A DNA stretch of 64,000 nucleotides from contig NZ_WMEX01000004.1 of assembly GCF_009856365.1 (NCBI RefSeq), forward strand, positions 248,001 through 312,000, given 5' to 3'. The translations under genes and the position numbers were made by a program. How positions within the stretch are numbered: position 1 is the stretch's first letter; each line of letters starts with the position of its first letter. The stretch is from Vreelandella halophila. GTDB lineage: Bacteria; Pseudomonadota; Gammaproteobacteria; Pseudomonadales; Oleiphilaceae. Shown in pieces: positions 28,463-37,700 of this stretch. The notes below the pieces were generated by a model that was not told the origin of the DNA, did no database searches, and worked only from the letters and a program-made list of their open reading frames with translations.

Positions 28463-29077
28463 TCACAGCCAGTCCGGCACACCACTGTGGAAGCGGAAGC
28501 TGTCGTCCGGTGACTGGATCAGTTCCGCCTCCACCGCCAGCAGCGTCGCAACCCGCTCCGTCACTTCGTCACCCGCCGCTTTCTCCGCAAGCCTCAGATA
28601 ATCCTGATAGTGGCGGGCCTCGGACTTCAGCAGTGAGTCGTAGAACTCCGCCAGCTCTGAATCCAGCAGTGGGGCCACCGCCGCAAACCGCTCACAGGAA
28701 CGGGCCTCAATGATGCCGCCGATGATCAGGGTATCCACCAGCCGCCCCGGCTCCTCCTTACGGGCATGCTGGTGCAGCCCCTGGGCGTAGCGGGCCGGTG
28801 TGAGATGCCGATACTGGATGCCGCGTTTCTGCAGGATCGACAGCACCTGCTCGAAGTGCCGCAGCTCCTCGCGCGCGAGCCGGGACATCCGATGCAGCAG
28901 ATCCGGATCCTCCATATAGCGATACATCAGGCCCAATGCCGTTGAGGCGGCCTTCTTCTCGCAGTGGGCATGATCAATGAGCAGCAGTTCCTGGTTCGCC
29001 AGTGCGGCGTCGATCCAGGCCTGTGGTGTTGCGCAGGGAAGAAAGTCATGAATGGGGGAAAGATCAACCCGGGCCAT
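28463..29077 (-). CDS. miaE: tRNA-(2-methylthio-isopentenyl-A37) hydroxylase MiaE
   Basis: This 204-residue non-heme diiron monooxygenase hydroxylates the isopentenyl group of ms2i6A37 in tRNA. The ferritin-like ligand motifs are E-E-L-R-H (E70/E71, H74), E-A-R-S-C-E-R-F near 125 and S-E-A-R-H-Y near 152. It converges on lpxH with no bases between stop codons. It probably has its own promoter in the gap after putP (29078-29159). Confidence 0.92.
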   Translation of the reverse strand: MARVDLSPIHDFLPCATPQAWIDAALANQELLLIDHAHCEKKAASTALGLMYRYMEDPDLLHRMSRLAREELRHFEQVLSILQKRGIQYRHLTPARYAQGLHQHARKEEPGRLVDTLIIGGIIEARSCERFAAVAPLLDSELAEFYDSLLKSEARHYQDYLRLAEKAAGDEVTERVATLLAVEAELIQSPDDSFRFHSGVPDWL

Positions 29078-29159
29078 GCCAGCGCTCCGTCAAAAAGCGC
29101 CAAGCATAGACCCGGGCTGATCCGGGGTGCAAGGCCGCCCCCAGGGGCAGCCCATGGAG

Positions 29160-30641
29160 TCAGCCGTTAACCTTGGCGAACTCGTCAGCAATCTCCTTCT
29201 CCGGCTCGCCGGTCGCCATGGAACCGATCACAACAGCAATGGCTGCGAACAGGAACCCGGGCACGATCTCGTACATGTCGAACAGACCGCCGGAGAGCTG
29301 CTTCCAGACCACCACGGTCAGGCCGCCGACAACCACACCCGCGAGTGCACCCATCTTGTTCATCCGGGGCCAGTACAGTGACAGCAGGATGACCGGACCG
29401 AAAGCGGCACCGAAGCCGGCCCATGCATAGGAGACCAGGTCCAGCACCATGCTGTCGTCATCCAGCGCGACCACACCGGCGATCACCGCGATCACGATCA
29501 CGGCGACGCGGCCGATGCGGACCAGCTCCACAGCATCGGCGTCTGGGCGGAAGAAGCCCTTGTAGAAGTCCTCCGCCAGCGCGGACGACGAAACCAACAG
29601 CTGCGAGTCAGCCGTGCTCATGATGGCGGCAAGAATGGCGGCCAGCAGGATGCCCGCAATCACGGGGTGGAAGAGCGCATCCACCAGCATCATGAACGCT
29701 GTCTCACGGTCCTCCAGCCCCTCGGGCCCGAAGTAACCGACGGCCGCCAGCCCTACCAGCACAGAGCCGACCAGAGTGATGGCAGTCCAGGAAACCGCGA
29801 CCCGGCGGGCATAGGGTACCAGGGACTCATCGCTGATGGCCTTGAAGCGGGCAAGCACGTGGGGCTGCCCGAAATAGCCAAGCCCCCAGGCCAGCGAGGA
29901 GATGATCGCAATGGCTCCCAACGCTTCTCCATCGGCACCTGAGAACAGCGAGAGCGTACCCTGCCCTTTCTCAAGCAGCGATGCTTCCATACCGGACCAG
30001 CCGCCAACCTCACCACTGTTGATTGCGAGAACCGGCACCAGCATCAGAGCAGCCAACATCAGAAGCCCCTGGACCACGTCTGTCCAGGATACCGCCAGGA
30101 AGCCACCGAACAGCGTATAGGATACCACCGCGAGTGTGCCCACAATCACTGCCCACTGGTACTCGAGGCCAAAGACGGTCTCGAAGAGCTTACCGCCGGC
30201 AACCAGCCCTGAACTGGTATAGAACAGGAAGAACAGCAGAATGAAGAAAGCGGCGATAACCCGCAGCGCCCGTGTGTCATCCCGGAAACGGTTCTCCAGG
30301 AAGGACGGGATCGTGAGCGAGTCCTTGGCCGCCTGCGAATAGTTTCTCAGGCGCCTGGCCACAAACAGCCAGTTCAGGTAGGTGCCCACCAGCAGCCCGA
30401 TGGCGATCCAGCTCGCGCCAACACCATTGGCAAAGGCCGCCCCGGGCAGCCCCAGCAGCAGCCAGCCGCTCATATCCGAGGCACCGGCACTCAGAGCCGA
30501 AGGAATCGGCCCCAGGTTCCGCCCGCCAAGGATGTAGTCCGACAGGTTCTGGGTGCGCATATAGGCAATGACACCCAGCGCCAGCATTACTGCAAGGTAG
30601 AGAATAAAGGTCCAGGTGACCGCAACTGTGTTTTCAATCAT
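29160..30641 (-). CDS. putP: sodium/proline symporter PutP
   Basis: This 493-residue inner-membrane symporter of the SSS family has about 13 helices. Family features include the G-A-S-D-M-S-G-W-L-L-L-G-L-P-G stretch in helix 2 (Na+/proline site), G-L-G-Y-F-G-Q-P-H, and A-A-I-M-S-T-A-D-S-Q-L-L. It lies 37 bp after putA on the same strand, which makes import plus catabolism of proline its role. It would also take up proline as a compatible solute. Confidence 0.95.
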   Translation of the reverse strand: MIENTVAVTWTFILYLAVMLALGVIAYMRTQNLSDYILGGRNLGPIPSALSAGASDMSGWLLLGLPGAAFANGVGASWIAIGLLVGTYLNWLFVARRLRNYSQAAKDSLTIPSFLENRFRDDTRALRVIAAFFILLFFLFYTSSGLVAGGKLFETVFGLEYQWAVIVGTLAVVSYTLFGGFLAVSWTDVVQGLLMLAALMLVPVLAINSGEVGGWSGMEASLLEKGQGTLSLFSGADGEALGAIAIISSLAWGLGYFGQPHVLARFKAISDESLVPYARRVAVSWTAITLVGSVLVGLAAVGYFGPEGLEDRETAFMMLVDALFHPVIAGILLAAILAAIMSTADSQLLVSSSALAEDFYKGFFRPDADAVELVRIGRVAVIVIAVIAGVVALDDDSMVLDLVSYAWAGFGAAFGPVILLSLYWPRMNKMGALAGVVVGGLTVVVWKQLSGGLFDMYEIVPGFLFAAIAVVIGSMATGEPEKEIADEFAKVNG

Positions 30642-30678
30642 GATCCGGCTCCATCGGGGAATGCCCGTTTATAGTTGT

Positions 30679-33600
30679 TCATCCGATTTCCTCCACACCC
30701 AGCGACAGGAGGGTCGCATTGCCACCCGCCGCCGTGGTGTTGTTTGTCCTGACACGCTCCGTCGCGAAACGCGGCAGGTAGTTGGGGCCACCGGCCTTGG
30801 GGCCGGTCCCGGAGAGTCCACGTCCACCAAAGGGCTGGACGCCGACCACAGCACCAACCTGGTTGCGGTTGATATAGGTATTGCCGACTTTGACCCGCCG
30901 CTCAATATAGGCGGCAGCGGATTCACTGCGGCTGTGAATGCCCAGGGTAAGGCCATAGCCCGCTCCGTTGATCTCGTCGATCACGGAGTCGAGCTCGCGC
31001 GCCTCGTAGCGGACCACGTGCAGGATGGGCCCGAAGAATTCACGGTCCAGATCCTTCATGCCGTTGATCTCATAGGCCACAGGGGGCACGAAGTAGCCTT
31101 TCTCCGCATTGTCGGGCAGCGGAGCCTCACCGATCAGGCGGTTACGCTCACGCAGCTCAGCCACATGCTTCATGAGATCATCATAGGCTTCCTGGTCGAC
31201 CACCGGCCCGACATCCGTTTCAACCCGGATGGGATCCCCCAGGCGCAGGTCCCGCATGGCACCGGCAAGCGTTTCCTCGATGATGTCGGCAACATCCTCC
31301 TGTACATACAGTACGCGGAGCGCCGAGCAACGCTGGCCGGCACTGCCGAAGGCGGACATGATCACGTCCTTGACCACCTGCTCCGGCAGTGCACTGCTGT
31401 CCACGATCATGGCGTTCTGGCCGCCGGTTTCCGCAATCAGCGGAATGATCGGCCCTTCCCGGGCGGCCAGTGTCCGACTGATGTGATGGGCAACACCAGT
31501 GGAGCCGGTGAAGGTGACACCCGCAAGGCGCTGATCGGAAAGCACCTGGCCGCCGATGCCCGCACCGTCACCAGGCAGGTACTGGATCACGCCCGGCGGG
31601 AAGCCGGCCTGCAGCATCAGTTCCGCGCACCGGCCACCGATCAGGCTGGTCTGTTCCGCCGGCTTGGCCAGTACCGTATTGCCCGCCGCCAGCGCCGCCA
31701 TGATCTGGCCGGTGAAGATCGCAACCGGGAAGTTCCAGGGGCTGATGCACAGAAACACCCCGCGGCCTTCCAGGTAGTATTCGTTGGATTCCCCGGTGGG
31801 CCCTGGCATCTCCATGGGCTCGGCAAACTGCCGGCGCGCCTGCATGGCGTAGTAGCGGCAGAAATCCACGGCCTCGCGCACCTCGGCAATACCGTCCGGC
31901 AGGGATTTACCCGCCTCACGGCTGCACAGGGCAATCAGCTCATGCTCATTGGCCTCCAGCAGATCCGCATAGGCTTCCAGGCACTTCGCCCGCTCCTCTG
32001 CTGGCGTACGGTTCCAGGACTCGAAGGCCTCGTGGGCCGTACTCAGCGCCTTCTCGACAATGTCCTGACGGCTCCAGGCGATCTCGCCGGCAACCCGGTC
32101 ACTGTTGTGGGGATTGATCACCCGGGTCCTGGTATTCGAATCGCAGCGCTCCCCGTTCACGATCGGCGTTGCCTTCCACTGGTGTTCCGCCCACCGCTCC
32201 AGACCCTGCTGGAAGGGCCTGAGATCGGACAATACCGCCAGGTTGTGGCCACGGGAATTGCGTCGTTCACTCCCGTAAATCTCCGGGGGCCGGGGAATCC
32301 GTAGATCCGGCAGGCTGCTGTGGGCCCGCAGTGCATCCGCGGGGTGCCCTATGAGATCCTCAATCGGCGTCTCGGCATCCACCAGGCGGTGAACAAAGGA
32401 GGAGTTGGCACCATTCTCCAGCAGCCGCCGTACCAGGTACGGCAGCAGATCCTTGTGGGCGCCCACCGGCGCGTAGATCCGCACGGGAACCCTGGGGACC
32501 TCGCCCATCACCACGGAATAGAGGGCATCGCCCATGCCGTGGAGCCGCTGGAATTCGTATTCCGCGCCGTTCTCATCGGCCATGTTCAGCACCGAGGCCA
32601 CAGTGTGTGCGTTGTGGCTGGCGAACTGCGGGAAGATATAGCCCTGAGCGTAGTCACTGAGCAGGAACCGGGCACAGGCCAGATAGCACACATCCGTGCC
32701 TTCCTTGCGCGTGTAGACCGGATAGGTCTCAACACCCATCATCTGGGCGTGCTTGATCTCGGTATCCCAGTAGGCTCCCTTGACCAGCCGCACAGGAATG
32801 CGATCCCCCTGGCGACGCGCCAGAGCGGCAATCCAGCACAGCACCGGCAGCGCCGGCTTGGAGTAGGCCTGCACGGCGAGACCCAGCTCCCCCCAGCCCT
32901 TCGCGGCTTCGGACTCGTAAACACTGCGGAAGATCTCCAGCGAGAGCTCAAGGCGGTCCATTTCTTCCGCGTCCACCGTCAGGGGCACCTGCTTCTCCCG
33001 GGCAAAGGTCACCAGCCGGGTCAGCCGCCTTACGAGTTCCGTCTTTGCCCTTTCCTCCTGAGCACGCTCATAGCGCGGGTACAGCGCGGACAGCTTGATG
33101 GAAACCGAGGGCACCGGACGTTCGCCACGGGGATAACGGTCATTGCCCACCGCCTCAATCGCCGTCCAGTAATCATTGAAATAGCGCGAGGAGTCGGACT
33201 CGTTGAGGGCCGCCTCCCCCAGCATATCGAAGGAGTAGCTGTAGCCCTGATCCCGGTACTGGCGGCCTTCCTGAAGGGCTTCATCAATATCGCGGCCTAG
33301 CACGAACTGGCGGCCCATGATCGCCATGGCCTGGTACATGGCCTTTCGGATCACCGGCTCACCGGCACGGTTCACCAGCTTGTGCCAGATGGATTTGGGA
33401 TGGCCGTCCAGCCCCGGGTCCATCTTGACCACACGACCCGTGAGCAGCATGCCCCAGGTGGAGGCATTGACCATGACGGATTCGCTCCGCCCCAGGTGCC
33501 TGCGCCAGTCGGCGTCACCCATCTTGTCGCGGATCAGCTCATCAGCGGTATGCGCATCCGGAATCCGGATCAGCGCCTCCGCCAGGCACATCAGCAGGAT

Positions 33601-33864
33601 GCCTTCTTCAGTATCCAGGCTGTATTCCTGCAGAAGCGCATCCACCATGTGGACGGAATCATCCTGCTCCCGGACCTTGCGGATCAGCCCTGTGGCCCGG
33701 TCCGCAATGGCCTGGCGCTCGCGCCCATCGGGCTCCGCCAGCGCCAGCAGTGACTCAAGGTAGGCCGTTTCATCGGTGTAATGGTTATCAACGATACCCT
33801 GCCAGAGAAAATCGGTATCATCGTGGGGGAACGACGGGTCAAGCACCCGACTGGCATCAAACAT
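30679..33864 (-). CDS. putA: bifunctional proline dehydrogenase / P5C dehydrogenase PutA (short form)
   Basis: This 1061-residue enzyme oxidises proline to glutamate. The FAD proline-dehydrogenase barrel is at about 150-470 and includes R-L-V-K-G-A-Y-W-D. The P5C (aldehyde) dehydrogenase half is at about 540-1040, with E812 in E-T-G-G-Q-N and catalytic C846 in G-Q-R-C-S. There is no ribbon-helix-helix domain at the N terminus, so unlike E. coli PutA (1320 residues) it should not repress its own operon. The start at 33864 has GGAGG 9 nt upstream. It forms an operon with putP. Confidence 0.95.
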   Translation of the reverse strand: MFDASRVLDPSFPHDDTDFLWQGIVDNHYTDETAYLESLLALAEPDGRERQAIADRATGLIRKVREQDDSVHMVDALLQEYSLDTEEGILLMCLAEALIRIPDAHTADELIRDKMGDADWRRHLGRSESVMVNASTWGMLLTGRVVKMDPGLDGHPKSIWHKLVNRAGEPVIRKAMYQAMAIMGRQFVLGRDIDEALQEGRQYRDQGYSYSFDMLGEAALNESDSSRYFNDYWTAIEAVGNDRYPRGERPVPSVSIKLSALYPRYERAQEERAKTELVRRLTRLVTFAREKQVPLTVDAEEMDRLELSLEIFRSVYESEAAKGWGELGLAVQAYSKPALPVLCWIAALARRQGDRIPVRLVKGAYWDTEIKHAQMMGVETYPVYTRKEGTDVCYLACARFLLSDYAQGYIFPQFASHNAHTVASVLNMADENGAEYEFQRLHGMGDALYSVVMGEVPRVPVRIYAPVGAHKDLLPYLVRRLLENGANSSFVHRLVDAETPIEDLIGHPADALRAHSSLPDLRIPRPPEIYGSERRNSRGHNLAVLSDLRPFQQGLERWAEHQWKATPIVNGERCDSNTRTRVINPHNSDRVAGEIAWSRQDIVEKALSTAHEAFESWNRTPAEERAKCLEAYADLLEANEHELIALCSREAGKSLPDGIAEVREAVDFCRYYAMQARRQFAEPMEMPGPTGESNEYYLEGRGVFLCISPWNFPVAIFTGQIMAALAAGNTVLAKPAEQTSLIGGRCAELMLQAGFPPGVIQYLPGDGAGIGGQVLSDQRLAGVTFTGSTGVAHHISRTLAAREGPIIPLIAETGGQNAMIVDSSALPEQVVKDVIMSAFGSAGQRCSALRVLYVQEDVADIIEETLAGAMRDLRLGDPIRVETDVGPVVDQEAYDDLMKHVAELRERNRLIGEAPLPDNAEKGYFVPPVAYEINGMKDLDREFFGPILHVVRYEARELDSVIDEINGAGYGLTLGIHSRSESAAAYIERRVKVGNTYINRNQVGAVVGVQPFGGRGLSGTGPKAGGPNYLPRFATERVRTNNTTAAGGNATLLSLGVEEIG

Positions 33865-33935
33865 AGCGTTCGGCCTCCAGCAGCTCTGGGCGTGATACCT
33901 CTGCCCGCATGGTCTATCCATTCATTAAAGCAGAG

Positions 33936-33955
33936 GTTGTGAAACCCTGCACAAC
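33936..33955. promoter_or_regulatory. inverted repeat upstream of putA, possible operator
   Basis: GTTGTG-N8-CACAAC is a perfect 6-bp inverted repeat located 72-92 bp before the putA ATG. It overlaps a weak promoter on the leftward strand (TTGTGC 33954-33949 and TTTAAT 33929-33924, spacing 19). It is a candidate regulator site for putAP. The regulator is not identified. Confidence 0.35.
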
Positions 33956-33957
33956 AA

Positions 33958-34605
33958 TCATTGCAGGGACGGCCACTCCCTGTGGAGTTCCTCCATCGTC
34001 CTTCGAACAGCGTCCGCGACCTCATCCGCTGTCACTTCTGCATCAATACGCCGGTAACGGTTGGCAGGATTGCCGGCGCGCGCCTCGTAAACCTGGCGCA
34101 CGCGCTCAAAGAACCGGACCCGTTCGTGCTCAAAACGGTCCGGCTCCCCACCACGCCCGGCAACCCGGGCCATGCCCGTTTCCACTGGCGCATCGAGCCA
34201 GAGTACGGCATCGGGGCGCAGCGTTTCCCCCTGGACCAGGGATTCAAGCTGCGCCACCGGTGCTGAATCCAGCTCTCGCCCACCCCCCTGGTAGGCGTAG
34301 GTGGCATCCGTGAAACGATCACAGAGCACCCACTCTCCCGCTTCCAGCGCCGGCCGGATGACACGGGCCAGGTGCTGTGCCCGGGCCGCGAACATCAGCA
34401 GCAGCTCGCAGGTGCGGTCGACCGGTTCCTCCCGGGAACGCAGGAGCAGTTCCCGGATCTCCTCCGCCATGGGCGTACCACCCGGTTCACGGGTCACACG
34501 GTGCGCCACACCCTTTTGCGTAAGCCAGTCACTGGCACCGCGGATAGCGGTGGACTTTCCCACCCCCTCGGTCCCCTCAAAAGTGATGAAAAGCCCGCGC
34601 GCCAT
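33958..34605 (-). CDS. tmk: thymidylate kinase
   Basis: This 215-residue P-loop kinase phosphorylates dTMP to dTDP. The P-loop is G-T-E-G-V-G-K-S-T at 10-18, the D-R-F near 96, and the lid R-x-G-G-E-P-D. It overlaps the mltG stop by one base (TGATG). In Pseudomonas holB follows tmk; here the next gene is putA. Confidence 0.96.
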   Translation of the reverse strand: MARGLFITFEGTEGVGKSTAIRGASDWLTQKGVAHRVTREPGGTPMAEEIRELLLRSREEPVDRTCELLLMFAARAQHLARVIRPALEAGEWVLCDRFTDATYAYQGGGRELDSAPVAQLESLVQGETLRPDAVLWLDAPVETGMARVAGRGGEPDRFEHERVRFFERVRQVYEARAGNPANRYRRIDAEVTADEVADAVRRTMEELHREWPSLQ

Positions 34606-35660
34606 CAGTCTGCTCCGTTCTCCGGTGCCGGAAAGGACCGGTAGTCCTCGCTGCGATTGAGTTGATACCGGCGCACCGCCTCATTATGCCCTTCAAGCGT
34701 GCTGGAGAACTGATGGGAGCCATCACCCTTGGCGACAAAATAGAGGGCATCGCCTTCCGCCGGGTTCACCACCGCCCGCAGCGACGCCTCTCCCGGCATC
34801 CCGATGGGGGTGGGTGGCAGACCATCGATCCGGTATGTGTTGTAGGGCGTGTATTCCCTCAGATCGGCGTGGCCGATGCGGCCCTGGTAATCATCGCCCA
34901 TGCCATAGATCACGGTGGGATCCGTCTGCAGACGCATTCCCCGCTCCAGCCGCCGCACGAAAACACCGGCGACCCGGGGTTTCTCTTCACTGAGCGGCGT
35001 CTCGAGCTCGACAATCGAGGCCAGGATCAAGGCTTCATAGGGGCTATCCAGAGGCAGGTTTTCCTGGCGATCCCGCCAGACCCCGGAGAGAATCCGCTGC
35101 ATGCGGTCATGCGCCCTTTCCAGAACATCCAGGTCCGAATCGCCATGCTCATATTCATACACCGCCGGGAAGAACCAGCCCTCGGGGTGCATGCCTGAGC
35201 GCCCTAAACGCTCCATCACCACCTCACCACTCATGCCCTCCAGCTCATTGCGCAAAGGCTCCGCGTCAGCCAGGCGTGCGCGGACCCGTTCGAACGTCCA
35301 GCCTTCCGGTATGCGCACGGTCCAGGTCTGGGTATCACCTGCTACCACACGACGCACAAAGGCCAGTGGGGACATGCCGTCCTCCAGCTGATACACACCG
35401 GACTGCAGCTGCGTCAGTTCAGGCTCCAGGCGCGCCCGCAACCGGAGCCAGAAAGCGCTGGGAAGACGCCCCCGCGCCTCGAGCTCACGCGCCAGTCCCT
35501 GCAGGGTGGTCCCGCGCTCAATCTCGATGGTGACGGGATGCTCAAGCGCCAGCGGCTCCTCCATGCGCTGGAACTGCTGCTCGATGAACAGCCAGCCCGC
35601 GATTGCCGCTACGGCAGTCAGGAGGAGCATGAAACCAACAACACGCTTAACCAACCGCAT
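34605..35660 (-). CDS. mltG: endolytic murein transglycosylase MltG (YceG)
   Basis: This 351-residue inner-membrane protein with one N-terminal helix (about residues 7-27) cuts nascent peptidoglycan strands and sets glycan length. The YceG core is present: I-P-E-G-W-T, E-G-W-F-F-P, the catalytic Glu in A-S-I-V-E-L-E-T, and [13 protein letters not shown]. The usual form of the catalytic motif is V-E-K-E-T, so Lys is replaced by Leu. The ATG at 35660 shares one base with the pabC stop; a GTG three bases earlier is also possible. Confidence 0.95.
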   Translation of the reverse strand: MRLVKRVVGFMLLLTAVAAIAGWLFIEQQFQRMEEPLALEHPVTIEIERGTTLQGLARELEARGRLPSAFWLRLRARLEPELTQLQSGVYQLEDGMSPLAFVRRVVAGDTQTWTVRIPEGWTFERVRARLADAEPLRNELEGMSGEVVMERLGRSGMHPEGWFFPAVYEYEHGDSDLDVLERAHDRMQRILSGVWRDRQENLPLDSPYEALILASIVELETPLSEEKPRVAGVFVRRLERGMRLQTDPTVIYGMGDDYQGRIGHADLREYTPYNTYRIDGLPPTPIGMPGEASLRAVVNPAEGDALYFVAKGDGSHQFSSTLEGHNEAVRRYQLNRSEDYRSFPAPENGAD

Positions 35661-36478
35661 CACCCGAGTCCAAGCTCCCTGTTCACATCGTCAACCAGCC
35701 GTGTAGCCTCAACGTTGGTCGGCACGATACTGTCACCACACTCGCTGACGGGCACCAGGCCCATGACGCTGTTACCCAAAAGCAACCCGTGGTTCCGGAA
35801 GTCGGCGCCCAGCAGAGCCCGCTCCTCGACCGCCAGGCCGAAGCGGCCCGCGTTGCGCACGACCCACTCCCGCAGAGTTCCCGCGACGGCGAGCTGCTCC
35901 CGTGGCGGCGTCACGAGAGTTCCATCGACCACGGAAAACAGGCAGGTACGGGTTCCCTCGACCCAGCCGGAACCTGCGCCCGCGGCCATCAGGCCCTCGA
36001 ACTCACCGTCTGAGAGTTCGGCACTGGCAAGCACCTGCTCCAAGCGTGCCAGGGTCTTGTAGCCGCCGCCCGCTGCCATGGAAGACAGGGGCTGCTGGCA
36101 GAGACGGACCCTGGCGCCTTCACGCGGCACCGACGGAGCCGGCACCAGGGCCGAGATCACCCTGGGAGACACAGTGTCAGGCGGCCGATACCCCCTGCCA
36201 CCCGAGCCCGCCGTAACCGTGACCTTGAGCACAGCCGGCGCCTGCGGCGCGAGCAGCCCGCGTTCGGCGGCCTGCTGCTGCCAGGCATCCAGCCCGTCCG
36301 CATCAAACGGGATTCCAAGCGCATGGCAACCGGCCAGAAGCCGCTCCCGGTGCGCCTCCAGCAGGACCGGGCCGGCCGGGGTCACCCTGAGAGTCTCAAA
36401 AACCCCGTGCCCGTAGGCCAGCCCCCGATCATCAGACGGAACCACCGGGTCATTTCCCGGCCAGATCCATTCGGGCAT
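35660..36478 (-). CDS. pabC: aminodeoxychorismate lyase PabC
   Basis: This 272-residue PLP enzyme of the branched-chain aminotransferase fold (class IV) makes p-aminobenzoate for folate. Visible are the D-R-G-L-A-Y-G-H-G-V-F-E-T start, the PLP lysine in G-Y-K-T-L-A-R, and the S-x-G-D/E region (E-C-G-D). A GGAGCGGAG ribosome site precedes the ATG. It begins a pabC-mltG-tmk unit coupled by 1-base overlaps. A terminator separates it from acpP, and fabF, which often lies between, is missing. Confidence 0.93.
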   Translation of the reverse strand: MPEWIWPGNDPVVPSDDRGLAYGHGVFETLRVTPAGPVLLEAHRERLLAGCHALGIPFDADGLDAWQQQAAERGLLAPQAPAVLKVTVTAGSGGRGYRPPDTVSPRVISALVPAPSVPREGARVRLCQQPLSSMAAGGGYKTLARLEQVLASAELSDGEFEGLMAAGAGSGWVEGTRTCLFSVVDGTLVTPPREQLAVAGTLREWVVRNAGRFGLAVEERALLGADFRNHGLLLGNSVMGLVPVSECGDSIVPTNVEATRLVDDVNRELGLG

Positions 36479-36513
36479 CAGCTCCGCTCCCGCTGCCTGA
36501 ACCAGTCACGATC

Positions 36514-36543
36514 AAAAAAGCCGCCCATTCTCAGGGCGGCTTT
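36514..36543 (-). terminator. intrinsic terminator after acpP
   Basis: A perfect 10-bp stem (36517-36526 with 36534-36543, core GCCGCCC/GGGCGGC) with a 7-nt loop is followed leftward by six T residues (36519-36514). It lies 28 nt past the acpP stop and 36 bp before the pabC ATG. Confidence 0.9.
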
Positions 36544-36570
36544 GGTACCGATCGAACCGCGTTGGTCCGT

Positions 36571-36807
36571 TCAGCTGCTGTGGGATTCGATGTAGTCCAC
36601 CGCGTCCTTGACCGTGGTCAGCTTCTCGGCTTCCTCATCCGGGATCTCGGTCTCGAACTCTTCCTCAAGAGCCATGACCAGCTCAACCGTGTCCAGGGAG
36701 TCGGCACCCAGATCCTCTACAAAGGAGGAAGTGCTCTGTACTTCAGACTCTTTTACCCCCAGCTGTTCACAGACAATCTTCTTAACGCGCTCTTCAACTG
36801 TACTCAT
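36571..36807 (-). CDS. acpP: acyl carrier protein
   Basis: This 78-residue, strongly acidic carrier holds the growing fatty acid on 4'-phosphopantetheine. The attachment serine is in G-A-D-S-L-D-T (about residue 37). It lies 127 bp after fabG; that gap contains a 6-bp GC hairpin without a T tract. High expression is expected, and the strong terminator right after it fits. Confidence 0.98.
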   Translation of the reverse strand: MSTVEERVKKIVCEQLGVKESEVQSTSSFVEDLGADSLDTVELVMALEEEFETEIPDEEAEKLTTVKDAVDYIESHSS

Positions 36808-36934
36808 AATGTCCTCATTTGTGCGTCCAGCAGTGCTGGCGTGCCAGTTTAGTTGAATCCCCCGGGCCGGACAACCAACCCGGAAGGGGCTGACTGGAAG
36901 CCGCCCCGCCCTGTGATGGCGGGAACGCCCTCCT

Positions 36935-37675
36935 TCAGTTCATGTACATGCCACCGTTGACATGAATCGTCTCACCATTGATGTAGGCCGCCCCTTCGGA
37001 GGCGAGGAACACAGCCAGGTCGGCCACTTCCCCCGCCTCGCCGAGGCGACCCGCCGGAATGGCTGACAGCATGGCATCACGCTGGCTTTCGTCAAGCTCT
37101 CGCGTCATGTCCGTTTCGATGAACCCCGGAGCAATGGCATTGACGGTGATACCACGGCTTGCCACCTCCCGTGCCAGAGAACGGGTCATGCCCTCGATGC
37201 CCGCCTTGCTGGCGGCATAGTTCATCTGCCCGGCGTTCCCCATACGGGCAACCACCGAACTCAGGTTGATGATGCGCCCGGTGCGCGCTTTCATCATGCC
37301 CTTGAGCACGGCCTGACTGGTGCGGTACACAGCCGAGAGATTGGTGTTGATCACCTCATCCCAGTCCTCGGGCTTCATGCGCATGGCCAGACCATCCCGG
37401 GTCACACCGGCATTATTGACCAGCACTGTTGGTGTACCGACATTCTGGCCAATCGCCTTGATGCCCTCGGTGACACTCGCTGCATCACCCACGTTCATGA
37501 CCACACCGTCACCCTGCCAGCCCTGCTCGTTGATACGGCCCGCGATGGCGGCAGCGCCGGATTCCGATGTTGCTGTTCCAATCACCGTGGCACCGGCGCG
37601 GGCAAAGCGTTCCAGAATCGCACTGCCAATGCCACGGCTCGCGCCGGTTACCAGAACCACCTGTCCTTCCAGCAT
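36935..37675 (-). CDS. fabG: 3-oxoacyl-ACP reductase FabG
   Basis: This 246-residue short-chain dehydrogenase performs the NADPH-dependent first reduction of fatty acid elongation. The T-G-A-S-R-G-I-G cofactor loop is at 10-17, N-N-A-G near 89, the catalytic Ser in L-S-S-V, and Y-x3-K as Y-A-A-S-K near 153. It lies 25 bp after fabD. Confidence 0.97.
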   Translation of the reverse strand: MLEGQVVLVTGASRGIGSAILERFARAGATVIGTATSESGAAAIAGRINEQGWQGDGVVMNVGDAASVTEGIKAIGQNVGTPTVLVNNAGVTRDGLAMRMKPEDWDEVINTNLSAVYRTSQAVLKGMMKARTGRIINLSSVVARMGNAGQMNYAASKAGIEGMTRSLAREVASRGITVNAIAPGFIETDMTRELDESQRDAMLSAIPAGRLGEAGEVADLAVFLASEGAAYINGETIHVNGGMYMN

Positions 37676-37700
37676 TCTTTTCTCCCGTTGAGCGTCGCCG

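Noticed and set aside
30616-32304. Rightward open frame of 562 codons opposite putA
   Set aside because: It lies antisense to conserved putA and shows no recognisable domain.
36905-36923. CCCGCC/GGCGGG hairpin between fabG and acpP as a terminator
   Set aside because: There is no T tract in the direction of transcription and acpP must be read through; at most it is an RNA-processing or stabilising hairpin.
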